Shown: positions 1 to 8,215 of the stretch, piece after piece
Layout: every line of letters begins with the position of its first letter
Position numbering within the stretch: position 1 is the stretch's first letter
Assembly (NCBI RefSeq): GCF_013408795.1
Contig: NZ_JACCCC010000001.1
Location: 1,488,001 to 1,552,000, forward strand
Origin: Spinactinospora alkalitolerans
Lineage (GTDB): Bacteria > Actinomycetota > Actinomycetes > Streptosporangiales > Streptosporangiaceae
Reading direction: 5' to 3'
DNA length: 64,000 nt
Program-made: the position numbers and the translations under genes
Notes under the pieces: model-generated
The model's input: only the letters and a program-made list of their open reading frames with translations
Databases searched by the model: none
What the model was told of the DNA's origin: nothing

Positions 1-1631
1 TGGGCGCCAAGATCGGCGCCAAGGCGCTGATGGAGCGCGCCGGGGTGCCGGTGCTGCCCGAGCTGCGGCCGCGGGACATCGCCGAGCCGGACCTGCCCGT
101 GCTGGTGAAGGCCTCGGCCGGCGGCGGCGGGCGCGGGATGCGGGTGGTGCGCTCGCTCGCGGAGCTGCCCGGCGAGGTCGAGGCCGCGCGCTCCGAGGCG
201 CTCTCGGCGTTCGGCGACCCCGCGGTGTTCTGCGAACCCTACGTGCGGGCCGGCCGGCACATCGAGGTGCAGATCCTCGCCGACACCCGCGGAACGGTGT
301 GGGCGCTGGGCGAGCGGGACTGCTCGATCCAGCGCCGGCACCAGAAGATCATCGAGGAGACGCCGGCGCCCGGCATCGGCGAGCCGACCCGCCGCGCGCT
401 GCACGAGGCGGCCGTGCTGGCGGCGCGGAGCATCGGCTACGTCGGTGCCGGGACGGTGGAGTTCCTCCTCGCCCCCGACGGGTCGTTCGCGTTCCTGGAG
501 ATGAACACCAGGCTGCAGGTGGAGCACCCGGTCACCGAGTGCGTCACGGGGCTGGACCTGGTGGAGTGGCAGCTCCGGATCGCCGAGGGGGCCGCGCTGG
601 AGGGCGGGCCGCCGGCGCCGCGCGGGCACGCGGTGGAGGCCCGGCTCTACGCCGAGGACCCCGCCAGGGACTGGCGGCCGCACAGCGGCACGGTCCTGCG
701 GTTCGAGGTGCCGGCGGCGATCGCGCGGTTCGAGGCCCCCGGCCGCTCCGGTGTCCGGCTGGACAGCGGAGTCGAGGACGGCGCTCGGGTGAGCGTGCAC
801 CACGACCCCATGCTCGCCAAGGCCGTCGCCTGGGCGCCGACCCGCGGCGACGCCGTCCGCCGCCTGGCCGCGGCCCTGGCCGGGAGCCGGATCCACGGCG
901 TCGTCACCAACCGCGACCTGCTCGTGCGCCTGCTGGACCACCCGGCGTTCGGGCGCGGCGAGGTGCACACCGGGTTCCTGGCCGAGCACGGCCTGGACGC
1001 TCTGGCCCGCCCGCTCGCCGATCCCGGGGCCCGGCGCCTCTCGGCGCTGGCCGCGGCCCTGGCCGACGCGGCGGGCAACCGGCGCGGCGCGCGCGTGCTG
1101 GGCGGCCTGCCGAGCGGGTGGCGCAACCTCGCCTCGCAGCCGCAGCGCAAGGCCTACCGGGCCCCGGACGGCGAGAAGATCGAGGTCGGCTACCTCTTCA
1201 CCCGCTCGGGCCTGCGGGCGGAGGGGCACGACGGGGTCGAGCTCGTCCGGGCCGATCCGGAACGGGTCGTGCTGGTCGCCGACGGCGTGCGCCGGACGTT
1301 CGACGTCGCCGCCTATACGGACATGACCTGCGTCGACTCGCCGCTCGGGCCGGTCGCGCTGGTTCCCGTCGGACGCTTCTCCGACCCTTCGGCGCAGGTC
1401 GCGCCCGGCACCCTGCTCGCACCCATGCCCGGCACCGTCAGCCGGCTCGCGGTCGGCCCCGGCGCGCGGGTCGCCAGGGGGCAGCCGCTGATGTGGCTGG
1501 AGGCCATGAAGATGGAGCACCGGATCACCGCGCCCGCCGACGGCGTCGTCGCCGACCTGCCGGCGGCCGTCGGCCTGCGGGTCGAGTCCGGCTCGGTGCT
1601 CGCCGTCGTCACAGAGGAGGAGAGCACGTGA
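1..1631 (+). CDS. Acyl-CoA carboxylase alpha subunit (biotin carboxylase + biotin carrier), 5' partial
   Basis: The reading frame is open from the window edge (codons in phase from base 3), so the N-terminal biotin-carboxylase lobe is missing and about 543 residues are visible. It would carboxylate biotin with ATP and bicarbonate for a partner carboxyltransferase acting on an acyl-CoA. A glycine-rich ATP-grasp loop (ASAGGGGRGM) and the biotin carboxylase signature EMNTRLQVEHPVTE are present, and the C-terminus carries a biotinyl domain with the attachment lysine in EAMKMEH (bases about 1501-1521). The stop overlaps the start of the next gene (GTGA), so the two are translationally coupled. Pairing with an acyl-CoA dehydrogenase and a TetR regulator suggests branched-chain or terpenoid acyl-CoA breakdown, as in liu/atu-type clusters; the exact substrate (methylcrotonyl, propionyl, acetyl) cannot be told here because no beta subunit is visible. 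Confidence 0.93.
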   Translation, partial: GAKIGAKALMERAGVPVLPELRPRDIAEPDLPVLVKASAGGGGRGMRVVRSLAELPGEVEAARSEALSAFGDPAVFCEPYVRAGRHIEVQILADTRGTVWALGERDCSIQRRHQKIIEETPAPGIGEPTRRALHEAAVLAARSIGYVGAGTVEFLLAPDGSFAFLEMNTRLQVEHPVTECVTGLDLVEWQLRIAEGAALEGGPPAPRGHAVEARLYAEDPARDWRPHSGTVLRFEVPAAIARFEAPGRSGVRLDSGVEDGARVSVHHDPMLAKAVAWAPTRGDAVRRLAAALAGSRIHGVVTNRDLLVRLLDHPAFGRGEVHTGFLAEHGLDALARPLADPGARRLSALAAALADAAGNRRGARVLGGLPSGWRNLASQPQRKAYRAPDGEKIEVGYLFTRSGLRAEGHDGVELVRADPERVVLVADGVRRTFDVAAYTDMTCVDSPLGPVALVPVGRFSDPSAQVAPGTLLAPMPGTVSRLAVGPGARVARGQPLMWLEAMKMEHRITAPADGVVADLPAAVGLRVESGSVLAVVTEEEST

Positions 1632-2785
1632 CCTTCACCGAACCCGAGGAGCGCACCGCGCTGCGCGAGGCCGTCGCCGGATTCGTCGGCGGGTACGGGG
1701 CCGAGTACTACAGGGCCAGGGCCCGATCGGGGGAGTACCTGGCCGAACTGTGGGCCGCGGCCGGCGAGCTCGGCTACATCGGGGTCAACCTGCCCGAGGA
1801 GTACGGCGGCGGCGGGGGCGGGATCGGCGACCTCGGCGCCGTGCTGGAGGAGCTGAGCGCCGGGGGCTGCCCCACGCTGATGATGGTGGTCTCCCCGGCG
1901 ATCTGCGGCACCGTCCTGGCGCGCTTCGGCACGCCGGAGCAGAAGGAGCGGTGGCTGCCCGGGATCGCCTCCGGCGAGAGCATCCTGGCGTTCGGCATCA
2001 CCGAGCCCGACGCCGGATCCAACTCCCACAACATCACCACCACGGCGCGCCGCGACGGCGCCGACTGGCTGCTGAGCGGCCGCAAGACCTACATCTCCGG
2101 CGTGGACGTGGCCGAAGCGGTGTTCGTCGTCGGCCGCACCGAGGACGCCGGGACCGGCAGGCTCAAACCCGCCCTGTTCATCGTGCCCACCGACGCCCCG
2201 GGGTCCGAGGCCCGGCGGATCGAGATGGACCTGGTCAGCCCGGACCACCAGTTCGGGCTGTTCATGGACGACGTGCGGCTGCCGGCCGACGCGCTCGTCG
2301 GCGACCCCGACACCGGCCTGCTCCAGTTGTTCGCCGGCCTCAACCCCGAGCGCATCATGGCCGCCTCCCTGGCCACCGGGTCGGCCCGGCACGCCCTCGA
2401 CCGCGCCGTCGGCTACGCGGGGGAGCGGGAGGTGTGGGGCGTCCCGATCGGCGCCCACCAGGGGCTCTCCCACCCGCTGGCCCAGATCAAGATCGAGCTG
2501 GAGCTGGCCCGGCTGATGACCCAGAAGGCCGCGGCGCTCTACGACGCCGGCGACGACGCGGCAGCGGGCGAGGCGGCGAACATGGCCAAGTACGCTGCGG
2601 GTGAGGTGTCGGTGCGCGCGGTCGACCAGGCGGTGCAGACCCTCGGAGGCAACGGCCTGGCCAGCGAGTACGGACTAGGCGCGGCGATCGCGACGTCGCG
2701 CCTGGGCAGGATCGCGCCGGTCAGCCGTGAGATGGTCCTCAACTTCGTGGCCCAGCACTCGCTCGGCCTGCCGAAGTCGTACTGA
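1628..2785 (+). CDS. Acyl-CoA dehydrogenase
   Basis: A 385-residue FAD flavoenzyme of the acyl-CoA dehydrogenase family, which introduces the alpha,beta double bond into an acyl-CoA and passes electrons to ETF. The GTG start at 1628 overlaps the preceding stop by GTGA, and a GAGGAGAG ribosome site lies just upstream inside the previous gene. Family signatures are visible: FGITEPDAGSNSHNITT (FAD/substrate contact) around residues 115-131, and near the C-terminus QTLGGNGLASEYG. Length is typical (380-400). Co-transcription with the biotin carboxylase subunit points to a catabolic acyl-CoA pathway in which dehydrogenation precedes carboxylation; substrate specificity is inference only. Confidence 0.93.
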   Translation: MTFTEPEERTALREAVAGFVGGYGAEYYRARARSGEYLAELWAAAGELGYIGVNLPEEYGGGGGGIGDLGAVLEELSAGGCPTLMMVVSPAICGTVLARFGTPEQKERWLPGIASGESILAFGITEPDAGSNSHNITTTARRDGADWLLSGRKTYISGVDVAEAVFVVGRTEDAGTGRLKPALFIVPTDAPGSEARRIEMDLVSPDHQFGLFMDDVRLPADALVGDPDTGLLQLFAGLNPERIMAASLATGSARHALDRAVGYAGEREVWGVPIGAHQGLSHPLAQIKIELELARLMTQKAAALYDAGDDAAAGEAANMAKYAAGEVSVRAVDQAVQTLGGNGLASEYGLGAAIATSRLGRIAPVSREMVLNFVAQHSLGLPKSY

Positions 2786-2811
2786 AGTCTCGACCCGGAG
2801 GGGGAAGAGCG

Positions 2812-3423
2812 GTGGCGGCACCATCGGTCCGCGAACCCCGGCAGGAGCGCAGCCGCGCCACGCGGCGGCGGCTGCTGGCGGCCGCGGTGCGCTGCCTGGC
2901 GGAGGTGGGCTGGTCCGGCAGCACCGTCGCGGTGGTGGCCGAGCGCGCCGGGGTGTCCCGGGGCGCGGCCCAGCACCACTTCCGCACCCGCGAGGACCTG
3001 TTCACCGCCGCGGTGCGCTACGTGGGGGAGAAGCGGCTCGACGACATCCACCGCCGCGCAGCCGCGCTGCCCGAGGAGACCTCCAGGGTCGAGGCGATCG
3101 TCGAGATGTTCGCCGACGTCTACAGCGGGCTGGAGTTCCGGGCGGCCCTGCAGATGTGGGCCGCCGCGGCGCACGATCCGGCGCTGCGCGCCCACGTCGT
3201 GCCGCTGGAGGAGGACATCGGGAGGGAGGCCCACCGGGCGGCCCTGGACCTGCTCGGGGCCGACGAGTCCGGGCCGGGCGTGCGGGAGTCCGTGCAGGCC
3301 ACCCTCGACCTCGTCCGCGGCCTGGGCCTGGCCAACCTCCTCACCGACGACCGCGCCCGCCGCGGCCGGGTCGTCCGGCAGTGGGCGCGGATGCTGGAGC
3401 GGGAGCTCGACGCGGCGCGATAA
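2812..3423 (+). CDS. TetR/AcrR family transcriptional regulator
   Basis: A 203-residue repressor-type protein. The N-terminal helix-turn-helix is clear around residues 35-65 (TVAVVAERAGVSRGAAQHHF followed by RTREDLF), and the remaining helical domain is the variable ligand-binding part. GTG start at 2812 preceded by a GGAGGGGGAAGAG site, 26 bases after the dehydrogenase stop on the same strand. By position it most likely controls the acyl-CoA carboxylase/dehydrogenase operon in response to an acyl-CoA or related ligand. That role is inferred from neighbourhood alone. Confidence 0.9.
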   Translation: MAAPSVREPRQERSRATRRRLLAAAVRCLAEVGWSGSTVAVVAERAGVSRGAAQHHFRTREDLFTAAVRYVGEKRLDDIHRRAAALPEETSRVEAIVEMFADVYSGLEFRAALQMWAAAAHDPALRAHVVPLEEDIGREAHRAALDLLGADESGPGVRESVQATLDLVRGLGLANLLTDDRARRGRVVRQWARMLERELDAAR

Positions 3424-3503
3424 GCGGCCCGCACCCCGGTAGACGGGCGCGGCGCGGGTAGGGGCGTCGGGGTACCCGAACCCACCGGCCCGAGGGGGGC
3501 ACA

Positions 3504-5939
3504 GTGAGCGAGACCGCACCCGGCGCCGCGGCGGCGCGGGGACCGCACGATCAGCCGTTCCAGTCATCCGAGCAGCCACCCGGTCCCGGCGGACTCGGCC
3601 CCGGGGAGCTCGGCCGGATCGACCGGTACTGGCGCGCGGCGAACTACCTGTCGGTCGGCCAGATCTACCTGCTCGACAATCCCCTGCTCACCGAGCCCCT
3701 GCGCCCCGAGCACATCAAGCCCCGGCTGCTCGGCCACTGGGGCACCACGCCCGGACTGAACTTCGTCTACGCCCACCTGTCCCGGCAGATCAGCCGGCGC
3801 GGCACCGACATGATGTGGATCGTCGGCCCGGGCCACGGCGGTCCCGCCGCTGTGGCCACGGCCTGGCTGGACGGCACCTACACCGAGATCTACCCCGAGG
3901 TCACCCGCGACGCCGAGGGCATGCGCAAGCTGTTCCGGCAGTTCTCCTTCCCCGGGGGCGTGCCCAGCCACGTCGCCCCGGAGACCCCCGGCTCCATCCA
4001 CGAGGGCGGCGAGCTCGGCTACGCCCTCTCCCACGCCTACGGCGCGGCGTTCGACAACCCCGGCCTGGTGGTGGCCGCCGTCGTCGGCGACGGCGAGGCC
4101 GAGACCGGCCCGCTGGCCGGTAGCTGGCTGTCCGACAAGTTCGTCGATCCGGTCCGCGACGGCGCGGTGCTGCCGATCCTGCACCTCAACGGCTACAAGA
4201 TCGCCAACCCCGCCCTCCTGGCCCGCATCCCCGAATCCGACCTCGTCGCCATGCTCAGGGGCAACGGCTACGAGCCGCACCTCGTCTCCGGGGACGAGCC
4301 CGAGGCGATGCACCGGGAGATGGCCGCGGCCCTCGACGCGGCGCTGGACGGGATCGAGGAGATCCGCCGCCGCGCGCACGAGGACGGGTCCGCCGGCCGC
4401 GACGTCCGCTGGCCGATGATCGTGCTGCGCACCCCCAAGGGCTGGACCGGCCCGAAGGAGGTGGACGGCGCCCGGATCGAGGGGACGTGGCGCTCGCACC
4501 AGGTCCCGCTCAGCGGCGTGCGCGACGACCCCGACCATCTGCGCCTGCTGGAGGAGTGGATGCGCGGCTACGGCCCCGAGGAGCTGTTCGGCCCCGAGGG
4601 GGCGCCCGTCGCCGAGGCGACGGCCGTGGTGCCGGAGGGGGAGCGGCGGATCAGCGCCAACCCCAGGGCCAACGGCGGACTGCTGCTCAAGGACCTCATC
4701 CTGCCCGACCACCGCGACTACGCCGTCGACGTGCCCGAGCCGGCCACCACGGCCTCGGGGGCGACCGGCGTCCTGGGCGGCTACCTGCGCGACGTCATCC
4801 GGGCCAATCCGGAGAACTTCCGGATCATGGGGCCGGACGAGACCTCGTCCAACCGGCTCGACGCCGTCTTCGACGCCACAGGGCGGGCCTGGAACGCCGA
4901 GTACCGGTCCGGCGATCCGCACCTCGCCCCCGACGGCCGCGTCATGGAGGTGCTCAGCGAACATCTCTGCCAGGGCTGGCTGGAGGGCTACCTGCTGACC
5001 GGCAGGCACGGGCTGTTCAACTCCTACGAGGCCTTCGTGCACATCGTGGACTCGATGCTGAACCAGCACGCCAAGTGGCTGAAGGTCACCCGCGGCCTGC
5101 CGTGGCGCCGCCCGATCGCCTCGCTGAACTACCTGCTCAGCTCGCACGTGTGGCGCCAGGACCACAACGGCTTCAGCCACCAGGATCCCGGCTTCATCGA
5201 CCACGTCGTCAACAAGAAACCCGAGATCATCCGGGTCTACCTGCCGCCGGACGCCAACACCCTGCTCTCCACCGCCGACCACTGCCTGCGCTCCCGCGAC
5301 TACGTCAACGTCATCATCGCCGGCAAGCAGCCCGCGCTGAACTACCTGTCCATGGACGAGGCGAACGCGCACTGCGCGCGCGGCGTCGGCATCTGGGACT
5401 GGGCGAGCAGCGACGCCGGGGAGGAGCCCGACGTGGTGCTGGCCTGCGCCGGCGACGTGCCCACCCTGGAGGCGCTCGCGGCCGCCGACCTGCTGCGCCG
5501 GCACCTGCCCGAGCTGAAGGTCCGGGTGGTCAACGTGGTCGACCTGATGCGGCTGCAGCCGGAGACCGAGCATCCGCACGGCCTGAACGAGCGCGAGTAC
5601 GACACGGTCTTCACCACCGACCGGCCGGTGATCTTCGCCTTCCACGGCTACCCGTGGCTGATCCACCGCCTCACCTACCGCCGCGCCGGCCACGCCAACC
5701 TGCACGTGCGCGGCTACAAGGAGGAGGGCACCACGACCACGCCCTTCGACATGGTCATGCTCAACGACCTCGACCGCTTCCACCTGGTCATGGACGTGAT
5801 CGACCGCGTGCCCGGCCTGGGGGTCGGCGCCGCGCACCTGCGCCAGCACATGGCCGACGAGCGCCTGCGCTGCCGCGCCCACACCCGCGAGTTCGGCGAG
5901 GACGCGCCCGACATCCGCGACTGGGCGTGGCCGCACTAG
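3504..5939 (+). CDS. xfp: Xylulose-5-phosphate/fructose-6-phosphate phosphoketolase
   Basis: An 811-residue thiamine-diphosphate enzyme that splits xylulose 5-phosphate (and often fructose 6-phosphate) with phosphate into acetyl phosphate plus glyceraldehyde 3-phosphate (or erythrose 4-phosphate). Length matches the family (about 790-830). Visible family blocks include [20 protein letters not shown] near residue 75, GPGHGGPA near 110, SFPGGVPSH near 150 and the ThDP/Mg motif [12 protein letters not shown] near 194. GTG start at 3504 is preceded by a GAGGGGG site. The gene lies 30 bases upstream of acetate kinase on the same strand, the classical pairing that turns acetyl phosphate into acetate and ATP, a bypass of lower glycolysis. 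Confidence 0.97.
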   Translation: MSETAPGAAAARGPHDQPFQSSEQPPGPGGLGPGELGRIDRYWRAANYLSVGQIYLLDNPLLTEPLRPEHIKPRLLGHWGTTPGLNFVYAHLSRQISRRGTDMMWIVGPGHGGPAAVATAWLDGTYTEIYPEVTRDAEGMRKLFRQFSFPGGVPSHVAPETPGSIHEGGELGYALSHAYGAAFDNPGLVVAAVVGDGEAETGPLAGSWLSDKFVDPVRDGAVLPILHLNGYKIANPALLARIPESDLVAMLRGNGYEPHLVSGDEPEAMHREMAAALDAALDGIEEIRRRAHEDGSAGRDVRWPMIVLRTPKGWTGPKEVDGARIEGTWRSHQVPLSGVRDDPDHLRLLEEWMRGYGPEELFGPEGAPVAEATAVVPEGERRISANPRANGGLLLKDLILPDHRDYAVDVPEPATTASGATGVLGGYLRDVIRANPENFRIMGPDETSSNRLDAVFDATGRAWNAEYRSGDPHLAPDGRVMEVLSEHLCQGWLEGYLLTGRHGLFNSYEAFVHIVDSMLNQHAKWLKVTRGLPWRRPIASLNYLLSSHVWRQDHNGFSHQDPGFIDHVVNKKPEIIRVYLPPDANTLLSTADHCLRSRDYVNVIIAGKQPALNYLSMDEANAHCARGVGIWDWASSDAGEEPDVVLACAGDVPTLEALAAADLLRRHLPELKVRVVNVVDLMRLQPETEHPHGLNEREYDTVFTTDRPVIFAFHGYPWLIHRLTYRRAGHANLHVRGYKEEGTTTTPFDMVMLNDLDRFHLVMDVIDRVPGLGVGAAHLRQHMADERLRCRAHTREFGEDAPDIRDWAWPH

Positions 5940-5969
5940 CGCTTCCCGGCAGGAAGGAGGGACGAAGAC

Positions 5970-7058
5970 GTGCGTGTTCTCGTCGTCAACACCGGTTCCG
6001 CCAGCGTCAAGCTGCGCCTGCTCGACGCCGACAACGAGCTGCTGGACCAGCAGGACCTGACGGTCACCGAAGGGGTGGTGTCCACGCGCGAGATGGCCGC
6101 CGCGCTGGCGGACTTCGCCGGCGTGGACGCCGTCGGGCACCGCGTCGTGCACGGCGGGCGGGACTTCACCGACCCGGTCCGCATCGACGACCGGGTCCTG
6201 CGGCGGCTCCGCGAGTTCGTCGACCTCGCCCCGCTGCACCAGCCCAAGGCGCTGGCCGGGATCTCGGTCCTGGAGCGGGTGCTCCCGGACGTGCCGCAGG
6301 TGGCCTGCTTCGACACGATGTTCCACGCCGGCCTGCCGGAGGAGGCGGCCACTTACGCGATCCCACAGCGGTGGCGGGAGGAGTACCGCCCGCGCCGCTA
6401 CGGCTTCCACGGGATCTCCCACGCCTACGCCGCCCGGCGCAGCGCCGAACTGCTCGGCGCCGACCCCGGCCGGCTGGTCGTCGCCCACCTCGGCTCGGGG
6501 GCGTCGCTGGCGGCCGTGCGCGGCGGCCGCAGCGTGGACACCACGATGGGCTTCACCCCGCTGGAGGGCCTGGTCATGGCTACCCGCAGCGGCGACGTCG
6601 ATCCGGGACTGCTGCTGTGGCTGCTGCGCAACGCCCACCTGGAGCTGGAGGAGCTCAACGACGGGCTGGAGAAGCACAGCGGGCTGGCCGGGCTCGCCGG
6701 CACCGCCGACATGCGCGAGGTGGTCGAACGGGCGGACTCCGGCGACGCCGACGCCGGACTGGGGCTCGCGGTCTACCTGCACCGCCTGCGCGCCAAGACC
6801 GCCGCGATGGCCGCGGCGCTGGGCGGCCTGGACACCCTGGTCTTCACCGGCGGCGTCGGCGAGCACGCGCCGCGGGTGCGCTCCGGGGCCGCCGAAGGGC
6901 TGGGCTTCCTCGGCGTCGGCGTCGACCCCGAGGCCAACGACGGGGCGGGCGGCGACGCCGAGATCACCGCAGCGGACGCCTCCGTGCGCACCCTCGTCGT
7001 CACCGCCCGCGAGGACGTCCAGATCGCCGAGGACGTCCGCGCGGTCCTGGGGGGATGA
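5970..7058 (+). CDS. ackA: Acetate kinase
   Basis: A 362-residue ASKHA-fold kinase converting acetyl phosphate and ADP to acetate and ATP, reversibly. Family signatures: NTGSASVKL at residues 7-15, GHRVVHGG near 53, FDTMFHAGLP near 115, YGFHGISH near 145, and the long nucleotide-binding segment HLGSGASLAAVRGG followed by DTTMGFTPLEG. The protein is at the short end for the family (usually 390-400), which is common for actinobacterial copies next to phosphoketolase. GTG start at 5970 has AGGAAGGAGGG upstream. It consumes the product of the adjacent phosphoketolase; no phosphotransacetylase is present in the window. Confidence 0.96.
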   Translation: MRVLVVNTGSASVKLRLLDADNELLDQQDLTVTEGVVSTREMAAALADFAGVDAVGHRVVHGGRDFTDPVRIDDRVLRRLREFVDLAPLHQPKALAGISVLERVLPDVPQVACFDTMFHAGLPEEAATYAIPQRWREEYRPRRYGFHGISHAYAARRSAELLGADPGRLVVAHLGSGASLAAVRGGRSVDTTMGFTPLEGLVMATRSGDVDPGLLLWLLRNAHLELEELNDGLEKHSGLAGLAGTADMREVVERADSGDADAGLGLAVYLHRLRAKTAAMAAALGGLDTLVFTGGVGEHAPRVRSGAAEGLGFLGVGVDPEANDGAGGDAEITAADASVRTLVVTAREDVQIAEDVRAVLGG

Positions 7059-7059
7059 C

Positions 7060-7073
7060 CGGGACCGGTCCCG
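7060..7073. terminator. Palindrome between convergent ackA and aldo/keto reductase genes
   Basis: The 14-base perfect palindrome CGGGACCGGTCCCG fills most of the 21-base gap between two convergent stops. With no loop it can only form a tight hairpin, so a bidirectional terminator is plausible but unproven. Confidence 0.35.
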
Positions 7074-7079
7074 CCGCTG

Positions 7080-7940
7080 TCAGGCCTCGTCGAGGCGGGC
7101 CAGCTCCTCCGCGCTGAGCTCCAGCTCCGCGGCAGCCGCGCTGTCGCGGACGGTCTCGGGCCGCGAGGAGCCGGGAATGGGCACGACGACCGGCGACTTC
7201 GCCAGCATCCAGGCCAGGCAGACCTGCTGCGGGCCGACCCCGCGCTCCTTGGCGACGGCGGCGAAGGCCGCGTGCTGCGTGCCGAGTTCGCCGGCCCGGG
7301 TGATGCCGCCCAGCGGGCTCCAGGGCAGGAACGCGATGCCGAGTGAGTCGCACAGTCCGAGCTCGGGTTCGCTGGAGCGGAAACGGGGCGAGAACTGGTT
7401 CTGGACCGAGGCCAGTCGGCCGTCCAGGACCTCGTTGGCGAGGCCGATCCGGCCCGGGTCGGCGTTGGAGATGCCGGCCATCCGGATCTTGCCCTCGTCC
7501 AGCAGCTCCTTGAGCGCGCCGACGGAGTCCTCGTAGGCCACGTCGGGGTCGGGCCGGTGGAGCTGGTAGAGGCCGACGGCCTCCACGCCCAGCCGCCGCA
7601 GCGACTCCTCGCAGGCCCGCTTCAGATACTCGGGGCGGCCGTCGAGCGTCCACGTCCCGTCGCCGGGCCGCAGGTGGCCGCCCTTGGTCGCCACGAGGAC
7701 ATCGGAGGCGCCGGAGCCGTAGGAGGCCAGCGCCTCGGCGATGAGCGACTCGTTGTGCCCGGTCTCCCCGGGGTCGCGGTGGTAGGCATCGGCGGTGTCG
7801 ATGAAGGTCACGCCGGCGTCCAGAGCGGCGTGCACCGTCGCGATCGAGCGCGCCCGGTCCGGTCGGCCCTCGATCGACAAGGGCATGCCCCCGAGGCCGA
7901 TGGCGCTGACGGACCGGCCGCCGATGGTACGCGTGTGCAT
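7080..7940 (-). CDS. Aldo/keto reductase
   Basis: A 286-residue NADPH-dependent oxidoreductase of the aldo/keto reductase superfamily. ATG at 7940 is preceded by CAGGGAGACC. The TIM-barrel signatures can be read: the catalytic Asp in FIDTADAYH, the Lys in VLVATKGGH, the His in LYQLHRPDPD, and the C-terminal nucleotide-binding VVPIPGSSRPETV. It ends 21 bases from the convergent acetate kinase stop. The natural substrate is not apparent; the family includes detoxifying aldehyde reductases. It is separated from the next reverse-strand gene by a repeat-bearing intergenic stretch, so an operon is uncertain. Confidence 0.92.
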   Translation of the reverse strand: MHTRTIGGRSVSAIGLGGMPLSIEGRPDRARSIATVHAALDAGVTFIDTADAYHRDPGETGHNESLIAEALASYGSGASDVLVATKGGHLRPGDGTWTLDGRPEYLKRACEESLRRLGVEAVGLYQLHRPDPDVAYEDSVGALKELLDEGKIRMAGISNADPGRIGLANEVLDGRLASVQNQFSPRFRSSEPELGLCDSLGIAFLPWSPLGGITRAGELGTQHAAFAAVAKERGVGPQQVCLAWMLAKSPVVVPIPGSSRPETVRDSAAAAELELSAEELARLDEA

Positions 7941-8215
7941 GGAGAGGTCTCCCTGGGGTCGATGTCGTACGCGGTGCGGGCGGGGACGCGGCCGCGGACC
8001 GGTCCCGGGCGCCGCACGCGATGTCCGTTGTGCGGTGGTTCTCCTGCCGTTCTTGACCGTGAGTTTCAACCTCGACCATCGGGGGCCGTGAAGGCCCCTC
8101 CCTCCTGGGGCTGGGGTTGAAGACCCCTGGGGTCGAGGTGGAGGGGGCCCACCCGCGCGTCGACGCGGGTTCCCTGCCCGCCGACGCCGCCCGGTAGGCC
8201 GGCGGTACGGCCCGG
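7941..8215. other. Intergenic stretch with a copy of a GC-rich repeat
   Basis: 275 bases between two reverse-strand genes. No credible gene is seen. It holds a repeat (about 8091-8170) whose parts recur at 53.3-53.5 kb, described separately, and must carry the promoter or leader of the aldo/keto reductase. Confidence 0.6.
8091..8170. repeat. Intergenic repeat, copy 1 (related to 53272-53530)
   Basis: The reverse complement of 8121-8157 closely matches 53293-53330: both read (G/C)CGGGTGGG, then a C-rich stretch, CCACCT, and GACCCCAGGGG. A second block, 8099-8130, matches 53495-53525 in direct orientation (CCCTCCT, then GGGGTT, then AAGACCCC). Shared blocks in opposite orientations suggest a folding, inverted-repeat-type element spread between genes. 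Comparison was by eye. Confidence 0.6.

Noticed and set aside
3564-6866. Long reverse-strand open frame (1100 codons) opposite phosphoketolase and acetate kinase
   Set aside because: Its product is Val/Gly/Ala/Arg-rich without family motifs; it is the antisense shadow of two well-recognised genes in GC-rich DNA.
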